Source: Aquarana catesbeiana
Taxonomy: Eukaryota; Chordata; Amphibia; Anura; Ranidae
Direction: 5' to 3'
NCBI RefSeq assembly: GCF_042186555.1
Contig: NC_133327.1
Span: 55,116,408 to 55,180,407, forward strand
DNA: 64,000 bases
Of the stretch, positions 1-10,406 are shown piece by piece. The translations under genes were made by a program, and so were the position numbers. Within the stretch, counting starts at the first letter, position 1, and each line of letters starts with the position of its first letter. The notes under the pieces are model-generated. The model made no database searches. It was not told where the DNA came from and saw only the letters and a list, made by a program, of their open reading frames with translations.

Positions 1-1645
1 GATACCACATGTGTGAGACTTTTTGGGAGCCTAGCCGCGTATGGGACCCCGAAAACCAAGCACCGCCTTCAGGCTTTCTAAGGGCGTAAATTTTTGATTT
101 CACTCTTCACTGACTATCACAGTCTCGGAGGCCATGGAATGCCCAGGTGGCACAAAACCCCCCCAAATGACCCCATTTTGAAAAGTAGACACCCAAAGCT
201 ATTTGCTGAGCGGTATAGTGAGTATTTTGCAGACCTCACTTTTTGTCACAAAGTTTTGAAAATTAAAAAAAGAAAAAAAAAAATTTTTTTTTTTGTCTTT
301 CTTCATTTTCAAAAACAAATGAGAGCTGCAAAATACTCATCATGCAAATAGCTTGGGGTGTCTACTTTCCAAAATGGTGTCATTTGGGGGGGGTTGTGCC
401 ACCTGGGCATTCCATGACCTCCAAAACTGTGATAGGCAGTGAAGAGTGAAATCAAAAATGTACACCCTTAGAAATCCTGAAGGCGGTGATTGGTTTTCGG
501 GGTCCCGTACGCGGCTAGGCTCCTAAAAAGTCTCACACATGTGGTATCCCCATACTCAAGAGAAGCAGCAGAATGTATTTTGGGGTGCAATTCCACATAT
601 GCCCATGACCTGTGTGAGCAATATATCATTTAGTGACAACTTTGTGCAAAAAAAAAATAAATAAATAAATAAATTGTCACTTTCCCGCAACTTGTGTTAA
701 AATATAAAATATTCCATGGACTCAACATGCCTCTCAGCAAATAGCTTGGGGTGTCTACTTTCCAAAATGGGGTCATTTGGGGGGGGTTTGTGCCATCTGG
801 GCATTTTATGGCCTTCAAAACTGTGATAGGTAGTGAGGAGTAAAATCAAAAATGTACGCCCTTAGAAATCCTGAAGGCAGTGATTGGTTTTCGGGGCCCC
901 GTATGCGGCTAGGCTCCCAAAAAGTCCCACACATGTGGTATCCCCATACTCAGGAGAAGCAGCTAAATGTATTTTGGGGTGCAATTCCACATATGCCCAT
1001 GGCCTGTGTGAGCAATATATCATTTAGTGACAACTTTTTGTAATTTTTTTTTTTTTGTCATTATTCAATCACTTGGGACAAAAAAAATGAATATTCAATG
1101 GGCTCAACATGCCTCTCAGCAATTTCCTTGGGGTGTCTACTTTCCAAAATGGGGTCATTTGTGGGGGTTTTGTACTGCCCTGCCATTTTAGCACCTCAAG
1201 AAACGACATAGGCAGTCATAAATTAAAGGCTGTGTAAATTCCAGAAAATGTACCCTAGTTTGTAGGCGCTATAACTTTTGGCAAACCAATAAATATACAC
1301 TTATTGACATTTTTTTTACCAAAGACATGTGGCCAAATACATTTTGGCCTAAATGTATGACTAAAATTGAGTTTATTGGATTTTTTTTAGAACAAAAAGT
1401 AGAAAATATCATTTTTTTTCAAAATTTTCGGTCTTTTTCCGTGTATAGCGCAAAAAATAAAAACGGCAGAGGTGATCAAATACCACCAAAAGAAAGCTCT
1501 ATTTGTGGGAAGAAAAGGACGCAAATTTCGTTTGGTTACAGCATTGCATGACCGCGCAATTAGCAGTTAAAGCGACGCAGTGCCAAATTGTAAAAAGTGC
1601 TCTGGTCAGGAAGGGGGTAAATCCTTCCGGGGCTGAAGTGGTTAA
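1..1645 (+). mobile_element. 3' palindromic end of a piggyBac-type element, cut by the window edge
   Basis: The first ~270 bases are the reverse complement of ~280-547, giving a hairpin centred near 274 in an A-run/T-run. The right arm continues as direct units that each begin GCTTGGGGTGTCTACTTTCC near 350, 743 and 1126, a period of about 385-393 bp. The segment ends GGGGCTGAAGTGG followed by TTAA (1642-1645), the same end as the full piggyBac-type element finishing at 16990. Its left part lies outside the window. The small ORFs here are not genes. Assignment to piggyBac follows from the shared end and the TTAA. Confidence 0.7.
348..1500 (+). repeat. Tandem array of ~385-bp units
   Basis: About three units share the blocks GCTTGGGGTGTCTACTTTCC, GTGATAGGTAGTGAGGAG and CACACATGTGGTATCCC. 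The last unit is divergent and runs into the element's unique end. A second array of the same unit lies at 15325-16600 with spacings of 384-386 bp. Confidence 0.85.
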
Positions 1646-1959
1646 AAGACTTTTAGATGTACATCTTAAAGGACACAACATACAGGGATATGGGAACACA
1701 TTATAGACACTGATACACATGCACCCACACAGGTTGAACTGGATGGACTAGTGTCTTTTTTCAGCCTTACCTACTATTTTACTATGCAGCAGCTTGCACA
1801 GCACTTTACAAAATGGAAGGAGATAAAACCGTTGCAATGCAATTCAATACAAGAAGAATCAGAGGGCCCATATTGTTGTAACTTACATCATTATGTCATA
1901 GTTAAGGTTAATCAGGAATATGAATAGCTGTATATGATTACTTACTGCAGTGTTCCTCT
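1646..1959. other. Spacer with short LINE/SINE-like debris
   Basis: Around 1725-1785 there is a GGTTGAACTGGATGGACT segment that I associate with frog retroposon ends. 1783-1885 resembles the L2 3' segment seen at 48760 and 54150 (cagc...gcacagcactttacaa). No gene is visible. Confidence 0.4.
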
Positions 1960-2879
1960 TTAACCACTTAAAGACCGGAAAGATTTGCCCCCTTAATGAC
2001 TAGGCCATTTTTTGCAATACTGCACTGTGTCGATTTACCTGACGATTGCGCCCAAATAAAATTGATGTCTTTTTTTTCCCACAAACAGAGCTTTCTTTTG
2101 GTGATATTTGACCACTTCTGCGGTTTTTATTTTTTGCACTATAAACAAACAAAGAGCAACAATTTTGAAGAAAAAACTTTTTTTTTTACTTTTTGCTATA
2201 ATTCATATCCAAAAAAATATATAAAAAAACAAACAAATGTATTCATCAGTTTAGGCCAAAATATATTCGTCTATATTTTTTGGTAAAAAAAATAAATTAA
2301 ATCGCAATAGGCGTATATTGGTTGGTTTGTGCAAAAGTCATCGCGTCTACAAACTATGGGAAGGATTTAGGGACTTTTATTTGTTTGATTGTTTTTACTA
2401 GTAATGGCGGTGGTCTGCAATTTTTAGCGGGACTGCAACATTGCGGTAGACAAATCTGACCCCAAATTACACTTTTTGGGGACCAGTGAGATTATTACCT
2501 TGATCAGTACATTTTTATATGACACTGGCAGGGAAGGGGTTAACACTAGGGGGCGATCAAGGGGTTCCCTAGGTGTGTTCTAACACTACGGGGGGGATGG
2601 GCTCACTGAGACATGACAGAGATCACTGTCCCCTGTCAGAAGGGGGCATCGCCTTGTTTACAAAGGCAGATTCCCGTTCTGCCTCTGTACTAGGCAACAT
2701 CAAGTCCACCAACCCGCAGGCACGCCTACGCAGTGTGCAGCGGGTGCGAGTGCGTGCCGCCGCCAGCACAACCCCGCCCACAACTGCACCTGCACGAGCC
2801 GCCATACAGCTATAGAGATTTGCGCAGGAGAGCCGACCTGCCGCCGTATAATGATGGCGGCTGGTCAGTAAGTGGTTAA
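1960..2879 (+). mobile_element. TTAA-flanked piggyBac-family MITE
   Basis: The element opens TTAACCACTTAAAGACCGG and closes CTGGTCAGTAAGTGGTTAA, so TTAA target duplications enclose inverted CCACTTA ends. Internal sequence (CCACAAACAGAGCTTTC, GGGACCAGTG) is shared with the members at 4035, 24834, 57510 and 62590. There is no transposase, so it would need one supplied in trans. The overlapping ORFs on both strands near 2573-2988 are chance frames in GC-rich repeat. Confidence 0.85.
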
Positions 2880-2979
2880 ATTGTGTTAGCTGACCTTGCT
2901 TATGTGCTTGATTTTCCAAATTTTTTATTATATTAAATATAGAGGTTTGTATTTGATTCACTTGATTCACTTCACTGGT

Positions 2980-3539
2980 CCAAACCATTTGGTGGAGAGG
3001 GGATTATGGAGTGGGGTTGTTTTTCAGGGGGTGGGCTTGACCCCTTAGTTCCAGTAAAGGGAAATCTTAAGACATCGGTACACCAAGACATTTTGGACAA
3101 TTTCATGCTCCCAACTTTGTGGGAACAGTTTGGCGATGGCCCCTTCCTGTTCCAACATGACTGTGCACCACTGCACAAAGCAAGGTCCATAAAGACATGG
3201 ATGATCCAGTTTGGGATGGAGGAACTTGACTGGCCTGCACAGAGTCCAGACCTCAGCCTGATAGAACATCTTTGGGATGAATTAAAGTGGAGACTGCAAG
3301 CCAGGCCTTCTTGTCCACATCAGTGCCTGACCTCACAAATGTGCTTCCGGAAGAATGGTCAAACATTCCCATAGACGCACTCCTAAACCTTGTGGACAGC
3401 CTTCCCGAGGAGTTGAAGCTGTTATAGCTGCAAAGGGTGGGCAAACACAATACCGAACCCTATGGACTAAGACTGGACTGAGATGCCATTAAAGTTAATG
3501 TGCGTTTGAAGGCAGGCATCTCAATACTTTTGGTAATAT

Positions 3540-3541
<2 letters not shown>
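2980..3541 (+). pseudogene. Tc1/mariner transposase remnant (C-terminal half)
   Basis: The frame from about 2985 reads through GEGIMEWGCFSGGGLDPL, QHDCAPLHKARSIKTW and IEHLWDELK, which are hallmark blocks of Tc1-family transposases. The second catalytic Asp (codon 3159-3161) and the Glu (3264-3266) are 34 residues apart, matching the DD34E signature. The first catalytic Asp and the N-terminal paired-like DNA-binding domain are missing, and the frame is lost after about 3300, so the copy is dead. The 3' end at about 3515-3541 (CTCAATACTTTTGGTAATAT) resembles a Tc1 terminal repeat and abuts a TA run, which fits TA target choice. Confidence 0.9.
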
Positions 3542-3582
<41 letters not shown>

Positions 3583-3599
3583 ATACATACATACATACA
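3541..3599. repeat. (TA)n / (CATA)n microsatellite
   Basis: An alternating TA tract is followed by CATACATA repeats directly at the 3' end of the Tc1 remnant. The TA run was probably its insertion site. Confidence 0.95.
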
Positions 3600-4034
3600 C
3601 AGAAAGAAACAAACCTCTCTGTACACTGCAAGAATTTAAAAGGTTGCAGATTACCACTTTTTGTTTCTGTGAAGAAATAGCTCTATATTTCACCAGACTG
3701 GTTCATTATTAATCAGCTGATGCACTTTCTGGGTTCTAATGAGGAAAGCTGCAGTGTCGGCATCCCTGCAGATGTGATTAACCTTTGGGGAGTATCTCAT
3801 CAAAATTTACATTTCTATTGCAGAGATGCCTAAAATATGACTTAGGCATCTTAGTGCAGACTTCTGGGAATATCAGTTTTCCAATCACACAAACAGGAAA
3901 TGACAGACTTGAGGTCCGCCGGCACCTGCCGATCATGAGATCATGAGATACAGTCATTCTGACAGGAGGAAAGGGATGGAATTTGTGTCCCTGCAAATTT
4001 AATCTATTCCCCTAGTAAAAGCAAAAACCACAGT
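3600..4034. other. No gene seen
   Basis: This is mixed-composition sequence with stop codons in all frames. No motif, terminal repeat or tandem structure was recognised. Confidence 0.5.
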
Positions 4035-4650
4035 GCACTAAAACACTGGCTAGGAACACAGTTAACCCTTTGATCGCCCCTGATGTTTAACCCCTTCCCA
4101 GCCAGTGTCATTAGTACAGTGACAGTGCCTATTTTTAGCGCTGATCACTGTATTAGTGTCACTGGTCCCCAAAAAATGTCTAAAGTGTCAGTTAGTGCCA
4201 GAATGTGTACCACAATATTGCAGTCTGGCTATAAATCGCTGATCATCACCATTAATAGTAAAAAATAAATAAATCAATTATAAATAAATAAAAATAGCCC
4301 ATGGTTTGTAGACGCTATAACTTTTGCGTAAACCAATCAATATACTCTAATTGGGATTTTTTTTTTACAAGAAATATGTAGCAGAATGCATATTGGCCTA
4401 TTTTTTTTTTAATTGGATATGTTTTTAGCAGAAAGTAAATAATATTGTTTTTTTTTTTCAAATTTGTCGCTCTTTTTTTGTTTAAATACCACAAAAAGAA
4501 AGCTCTATTTGTGGGGAAAAAAGGACATCAATTATATTTGGATACAGTGTTGCATTACCGTGCAATTGTCAGTTAAAGTAATGCAGTACCGTATCGCATA
4601 AAATGGCCTGGTCATAAAGGGGATGCATCTTCAGGAGGTCAAGTGATTAA
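4035..4650 (-). mobile_element. piggyBac-family MITE fragment
   Basis: Blocks of the 1960-2879 element occur here reversed: the GTGTCACTGGTCCCC region, the conserved GTAGACGCTATAACTTTTGCG segment and AGAAAGCTCTATTTGTGG. The right end AAGTGATTAA (TTAA at 4647-4650) is a decayed terminus. The left terminus is not recognisable. Confidence 0.7.
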
Positions 4651-4900
4651 GTTAGCCCCCCATGTGTTTCTGTTTTAAAGTTTTCCATTGACCATACCTT
4701 GGTAAACCTAAGGGCTGGTGAACAATAGTTGTAATGTTTGCTATTTACAATCGTCCGGCTATTGTACATTCCAACACACCAGCACCACCCATCTCAGCTC
4801 CAGCAGGAAGGGGAGGCACAGTATGGTCATCTTTGCTTTAGGTTCCAATTGATGCACTGAATGTTCATTTGCAAAATGCATGCAAATAATAACAAAAATA
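4651..4900. other. Probable intron preceding the receptor exon
   Basis: No repeat or coding motif is recognised. If the exon at 4926 belongs to an intact gene, this and the upstream transposon-filled 4.9 kb are its last intron. Confidence 0.4.
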
Positions 4901-4925
4901 TATTTTTTATAACCAATTTTTCCAG
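4900..4925 (+). promoter_or_regulatory. Predicted splice acceptor of the receptor exon
   Basis: A T-rich tract ends TTTTTCCAG at 4925. An in-frame TAA at 4910-4912 blocks upstream reading, so the coding frame must enter by splicing or start at the ATG at 4928. The exon begins AC-ATG, so the split codon has one base in the preceding exon (phase 1). This is a common arrangement for the last intron of class C chemoreceptor genes. Confidence 0.7.
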
Positions 4926-5899
4926 ACATGGTTGAATGCTTTGTGTGTCCCTCCCATCAGTGGTCATCAAATGGAAGCTCATGGTGTGAAAATAAGAAGG
5001 TTCAATATCTGGAGTGGAAGGACCCATTTGCTGTAACTTTGCTTACTTTTGCTTCATTTGGAATTGCAGTCCTACTATTGATAGGAATCCTCTTTGTGAA
5101 AAATGCTAACAATTCCTCTGTTAAGGCAGCAGGCGGTCATTACGCCTACCTTCTGATAGTGTCCTTAATATTTAGCTCAGCAAGCATTTGGCTTTTCATT
5201 GGAGAGCCAAATGCTGTAGTCTGCCAGATTAGACAGCCCCTGTATGGAATTAGCTTCACCTTTGCTGTCAGCTGCATTCTAATTAAATCTATCATGATCC
5301 TCATAGCTTTTGAGTCAGCCAAAAAGGGCAAGCTAATAGGTAACTTTACTCGCCAGCGCTCAATCATTGTCATGGCTGTATTAACCGGTAGTCAGGTTGT
5401 TATTTGTTTAGTGTGGCTCATTTTGAATAGCCCCTCTCCTATGACTGATAACAGCATACCTCAGCTCATCATCAAGTATTGTGATGAAGGATCTTACGTG
5501 GCCTTTGGTATCATGTTAGGGTACATTGGGATGCTTGCCTTAACTTGCTTCCTTCTTGCTTATAAGGGAAGGAAACTACCGGAGAAATACAACGAGGCCC
5601 GAAGTATCACCTTCAGCATGCTTGTCTATATGTTTGTGTGGATTCTTTTTATTCCCGTCTATAAGAACTCAAAGGGCATGTACCTCTCTGCGGTACAAAT
5701 AGTCGCCATTCTTTCTTCTATCTCTGGCATCATAGGATGCCACCTTTTACCGGTGTGTTACATTGTAATATTCAAACAAACTGACAATGTCAGTGAGAAC
5801 AGCAGCACAATTGGATTCTTTGAGGCTAATGCCAGAAAAATTCCCATGTGCATTAATAATGTATCTGAACCAAATCCACCAGCTAATGAAATCCAATAA
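4926..5899 (+). CDS. Class C GPCR, complete seven-transmembrane exon (T1R/V2R-like)
   Basis: This last exon encodes about 323 residues with no stop. It opens with the end of a cysteine-rich domain (CFVCPSHQW...SSWC, residues 4-20) and the juxtamembrane VQYLEWKDP. Seven hydrophobic segments follow at roughly 34-57, 73-92, 108-129, 145-166, 191-213, 227-246 and 254-282. Cys99 (after GEP) and the Cys in IIKYCDE can form the conserved TM3-ECL2 disulphide. The third loop KGRKLPEKYNEAR followed by ITFSMLV is a class C hallmark, and the tail is about 40 residues. Class C receptors carry an extracellular Venus-flytrap domain that binds amino acids, sugars or peptides. VKAAGG before TM2 and WKDP before TM1 look more like taste T1R receptors, while the exon start resembles V2R. 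GPRC6A-like is also possible. Upstream exons are not in the window, so gene integrity is unknown. The stop codon overlaps an AATAAA (5894-5899). Confidence 0.93.
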
Positions 5900-6129
5900 A
5901 ACTACATGAGTACAATTGTAAGTTTTTTTTTGTTTTTTTTTTTTAGTAGCCTTTAGTGGTGACCATAATTTAATACTGGATTCAGTGCATCATTGAGTTT
6001 AATAATTGTATATACAGTATTTTTCTACAGAAACCTATTTAGGCTAAGATCATTCATAATTGTGTTTATTTTATTCATGATTTAATTTGAATTGTATAAG
6101 TGCCTTTGCTTTCCAAAAAAAAGGAAAAA

Positions 6130-6135
6130 AATAAA
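6130..6135 (+). promoter_or_regulatory. Possible polyadenylation signal AATAAA
   Basis: It lies about 230 bases after the receptor stop codon in A-rich sequence. It is a candidate only, because another AATAAA overlaps the stop codon itself. Confidence 0.35.
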
Positions 6136-6183
6136 AGTTCTGCAAATATTGATTGTCAATTTTTTGACTATTTATTTTGTTGG

Positions 6184-6207
6184 AGATAGAGAGATAGAGA
6201 GATGGAG

Positions 6208-6293
<86 letters not shown>
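6184..6293. repeat. (GATA)n microsatellite
   Basis: About 110 bp of nearly pure GATA repeats after a short GAGATA-rich lead-in. It is likely polymorphic in length. Confidence 0.98.
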
Positions 6294-6924
6294 TTTGGGG
6301 CTTGTGTCAGCACTTCTTCAGGAAAATAAATATAACTAGTAATAAGTAAAAAAGAACGTGTATAAATACAGACAAGAACCAGAAAATAATGAAATCGCTA
6401 TGATAGGTATACATATAGGTGGTAACCAGTATAATCAATAAAAAGGCAACGCAAAACAGTTGTAACCTAATTTCTAATTGATACATATTAACAAAAGTAA
6501 AGCAAAAATATCTTAGTTTATTTTAGCTAATAAATAGTAAATACTCTCCATCTAAACAGTTCAGTTTTTCTGGATTGCTGCTCTGGAAAACCACACTCTT
6601 ATATTTTGGGATGATGAAACCTTCCTAGACTCTCTCATCATTGTAGCCTAGTAACATTTACATGTGTGCTGCATGTCCGAAAAATATTTCTGGCCTTTTA
6701 CTCTCACATAATAAACTTTGTTTTATTTTATCTATTTTCCATTTCCCCCTGTCCCTCCACATCCCAATGTCCTACCTTAAAAAGAAAAAAAAAGCAGGAG
6801 TCAGCAACAATAAAAGAATCATCAAAACATCATTAGTTTTCATAATGCAATGAAGAAAATTCTCATTATACAGTTAAACAGAAGAAAAATTGCATATTGC
6901 AAAGCAAAGAAAACACTCACATTG

Positions 6925-7091
6925 GGGGTTATTTGCTAAAATGTGAGTGCAAAATCTGGTGCAGCTCTGTAGACCAATCAGCTTTCAGGTTTTATTGCCA
7001 AAGCTTAATTGCTGAAGTTAGAAGTTGATTGGCTAACATGCACAGCTGCAACAGATACTGAGTTCACTAGTCTTAGTAAATTTACCCCATA
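6925..7091. mobile_element. Short inverted-repeat MITE
   Basis: It starts TTGGGGGTTATTTGCTAAAA and ends TTAGTAAATTTACCCCAT, which are near-complementary ends. The interior GCAAAATCTGGTGCAGC / CACAGCTGCAACAGAT is self-complementary. A closely related copy lies at 61689-61870. Confidence 0.75.
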
Positions 7092-8739
7092 GTGTCAAAA
7101 AACACAAGACATATCAAAAATGATGATCTTAGTAAACATAATAAAGCCAAAGAATAAACAAAAAATCCTAAAAAATACAGAAATTCAGAAGAAAACGTAT
7201 AAAGTCCATCTCTTCCAGGACTTAAAAAGCCAGATCTTATTAGCCTCTTCCACCCCCATCTTTAAACAATCATGGTACCCATAGCCATACAACCGCCCAC
7301 AGGTCATGGTCACACACGCTCTCACACAAACATTCCTTTTTGAAAAAAAAATGTTCATCACGTCCCACAAACACTCCTTCGTAAAGTTCACTAACATCCA
7401 TAAAACTCTTGTCTCCTTCTTTCCCAACTTCCACAACCAATACATTACCATCTAGTACCGCAAATTTTTCAAACCAGTCAAATCCTCACTTAGTATCACT
7501 AAATTCTCCCATACCACCCTAGCAAATCTGCACAAATCTGCACCCCCAGAAAATATGCTCCACACTCTCCAAACCCATACACCCCTCTCTTGGGCACATC
7601 TCAGTATTATCACATTCCATGCCTCCTCTGAAAGACGCTCACTGGCAAACATCTATGTACTCCCATCAACGTGATATCCTTCTGCTTATTATTCAGTTCT
7701 TTCATCCTCCACACTTTCTCACATTCAGCCACATTCAAACCCCCTATCCCTTCCATCTCCTCCTTCCCATCCATCCACATAGTCATTTTTTACACTCATA
7801 ACACATCTCTCTCGTTGCACCACTCAAATTAAACTTTTCCACCCCCTCTCTATCCTCGTGTAGAAACACGTGCCCTAAAACAAACAGGCTTCCTTAGATC
7901 CACATCACACCATTTCAACTTTCGCAAAACACTTTACCACTAACATAGCTTACCATACAGCCAGTCAAACTCTCTTTCTTACATAACTTGACACACATGC
8001 TCACATATTTTAGAGACAAAAATCTCTCCACACACACCATTCCCTTACCACTATTCAACTTTCCTTTCATTACTTTCTCACTTTTAAGTTTTTCTGCTTT
8101 GAATGACCAAAAGAACTGGAAACATATTCTAATGATCCTCCTCAATATCCTGTCCTGTGCAGGGAAAATGTAATACAAAAATAGCAAAATGGTCAATATC
8201 ACTGTCTTAATAATCAGAATCTTCCCCTGAAAAGATAAAGTCCTTAAAGACCAGAAATTACATTTATTTTGTGTTTTCGCCTTTTGACTCAAACTCCCCT
8301 CACATCCACTCCCTCAGGCAACCAACCATTTATCTGCACCTTGCTCACAATCTCTGTATACATCCAATCATCTTCTCAGGCACACCCATTCTCTCCAAAA
8401 CCTTAAACATAAAACCATGCAGAACCCGATGATACGTTTTTTCTAAATTAATAGTCAACACAGCTGCCATTTGCTTTCTGTCTTTGCAGTCCCACAATAC
8501 ATCCCTCAAACACACAAAACTTTCAGAAATCATTCTCCCAGGCAACATCCTTCTTCACACTCACATCCCTCGCTTTCTCTGAAAATAAATTAGTATAAAA
8601 CTTCAACACTTTCCCTTTTTTACCTTACCATTTCCACTCACCTCACAATCATTCTCATCCAACACACTTATCAATTCACTCTTCCCACCATACACACTCT
8701 TGAAAAAAAACTTGGTACATTTGTCATCCAACTCTTTAA
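7092..8739 (-). pseudogene. Tx1/L1-type LINE ORF2 remnant (distal segment)
   Basis: Minus-strand frames carry successive reverse transcriptase and C-terminal blocks: ELDDKCTKFFFKSV (8603-8812), GRMISESFVCLRDVL with VLTINLEKTYHRV (8345-8548), LSFQGKILIIKTVIL (7915-8292) and CPRE...WRVWSIFSGGADLC (7452-7652). Order and wording match ORF2 of Tx1/L1-clade LINEs. LEKTYHRV stands where the family has a catalytic-region motif like LDQEKAFDRV, so the copy is mutated as well as frame-broken. The 5' continuation is across the inserted 12-kb hAT element at 20750-20985. Confidence 0.85.
8732..8739. repeat. 8-bp target-site duplication, left copy (CTCTTTAA)
   Basis: CTCTTTAA precedes TAGGGATGAGC at 8740 and recurs directly after GCTCATCCCTA at 20750-20757. 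An 8-bp duplication is typical of hAT transposition. Confidence 0.95.
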
Positions 8740-9640
8740 TAGGGATGAGCCCGATGTTCGAGTTGAACATTATGTGGTGTTCGCAGCCAATTCGAAAGCC
8801 ACGGAACACCACTAAAGTCTATGGGACACTAGCATGAAAAAGTTATTGTCATAAAAGTGTATGGGGAACCGGGTCCTGCCCCAGGGGACATTATCAATGC
8901 AAAAAAAAGTTTTAAAAACAACTGTTTTTTCAGCAGCAGTGATTTTAATAATGCTTAAAGTGAAACAATAAAAATGAAATATTCCTTTAAATATCGTGCC
9001 TTGGGGGGTGTCCTTTGTATGCCTGTAAAGTAGCGCATTTTTCCTGTATTTAGAAAAGCACCACAGCAAAATTTCTAAAGGAAAAAAAGTAATTTAACCA
9101 GTTGCTGACCGACGACTGCCACACGCCGATGTATGTCGGCAAAATGTCACGGGCAGGCATAAGGGCTTACCTGTACGATCCCTGCCTGCCCGTGGGCGGG
9201 GGGTCCGATCGGCCCCTCCCCCAGTGCCTCAGGCAGTCGGATTAGCTCCAGGAGCGATCCGTGCTGAGGGGGAGGTCAATGATCCATGGCCACCCCCTCA
9301 CGATAGCTCCTGGCAAATGAGGAGCTTCCTCTGCTTCTGAACTGTAAACAGAAGTGGAGGAAGTGATGTCATCGCTCCTCGTGAAGCCTTTTTGTTCCGG
9401 CTTCCGAGGAGAGAAGACATCAAGTAATTGCACCAACACTACACATTACAGTAGAACACGCAGGCACACTATTCACCCCCCAATCACCCCCCAATCGCCC
9501 CCCCTGCACCCCCTCTCACAGTGACACCAATAGAAGTATTTTTTTTTACTGATTACTGCATTGGTGTCATTTGTGACTGTTATAAGTGGTAGGGCAGTTA
9601 GTGGTAGGCCCCTTTAGGTCTAGGGTTACCCCCTAACCCC

Positions 9641-9980
9641 CCTAATAAAGGTTTAACCCCTTAATCACCCCCCAGTTAACACCTGTCACCAGTGTCGCTA
9701 AGCGATCTTTTTTCTGATCGCCGTATTAGTGTCACAGGTGACCCTAGTTAGCCAGGTAAGTATTTAGGTTCAGCATCAGGTTCTTTTAGCGTCAGGTACC
9801 CCCATATACTACCTAGTAAAGGTTTTAACCCCCTGATTGCCCCCTAGTTAACCCTTTCACCAGTGATCACCGTATAACTGTTACGGATGATGCTGGTTAG
9901 TTAGTTTGTTTTTTTATAAACGACGGGTGTCAGGGCACCCGTCGTTTATTACCTAATAAAGGTTTAACCCCCTGATCGCC
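9641..9980 (+). promoter_or_regulatory. Repeated AATAAAGGTTTAACCCC motif and 14-bp hairpin in the transposase leader
   Basis: Variants of CCTAATAAAGGTTTAACCCC occur at 9641, 9811 and 9950, each followed by a TGATCGCC-like block. A perfect 14-bp stem with a 6-base loop (9916-9949, ATAAACGACGGGTG arm) sits before the third copy. The role is unknown; a regulatory or transposase-binding function is only inference from position. Confidence 0.5.
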
Positions 9981-10406
9981 CGGTGGGTGATATAACTTAG
10001 GTTTTAGGGTCAGATAGGGTCTGCGTCACCCCAGGCAGTGTCAGGTTAGTGCCAGTACCGCTAACACCCACGCACGCAGCATATACCTCCCTTAGTGGTA
10101 TAGTATCTGATCAGATCTATACTAGCGTCCCCAGCAGTTTAGGGTTCCCAAAACCGCAGTGTTAGCGGGATCAGCCCAGATACCTGCTAGCACCTGCATT
10201 TTGCCCCTCTGCCCAGCCAAGTGCAGTATCGCTCGATCACTGTCACTTACAAAACACTAAACACATAACTGCAGTATCCACAGAGTCAGGCCTGATTCCT
10301 GCGATCGCTAACAGTTTTTTTGGTAGCGTTTTGATACAGTCACTAACAGTCAGGAGCTTTTTTACCTGTGGGTCTCACTACTGTACCACTAAATTTAGAA
10401 CCCAAA

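Larger units (their letters stand above)
5900..6924. other. Receptor 3' flank, no gene seen
   Basis: AT-rich sequence containing the GATA microsatellite at 6184-6293. The remainder (6294-6924) has no recognised repeat or coding motif. Confidence 0.6.

Noticed and set aside
2573..2988. Overlapping plus and minus ORFs with Ala/Arg-rich sequence
   Set aside because: They lie in the GC-rich interior of the TTAA-flanked MITE, have no conserved motif, and also extend past its end.
5146..5373. 75-aa minus-strand ORF inside the receptor exon
   Set aside because: Shadow frame of the receptor coding strand.
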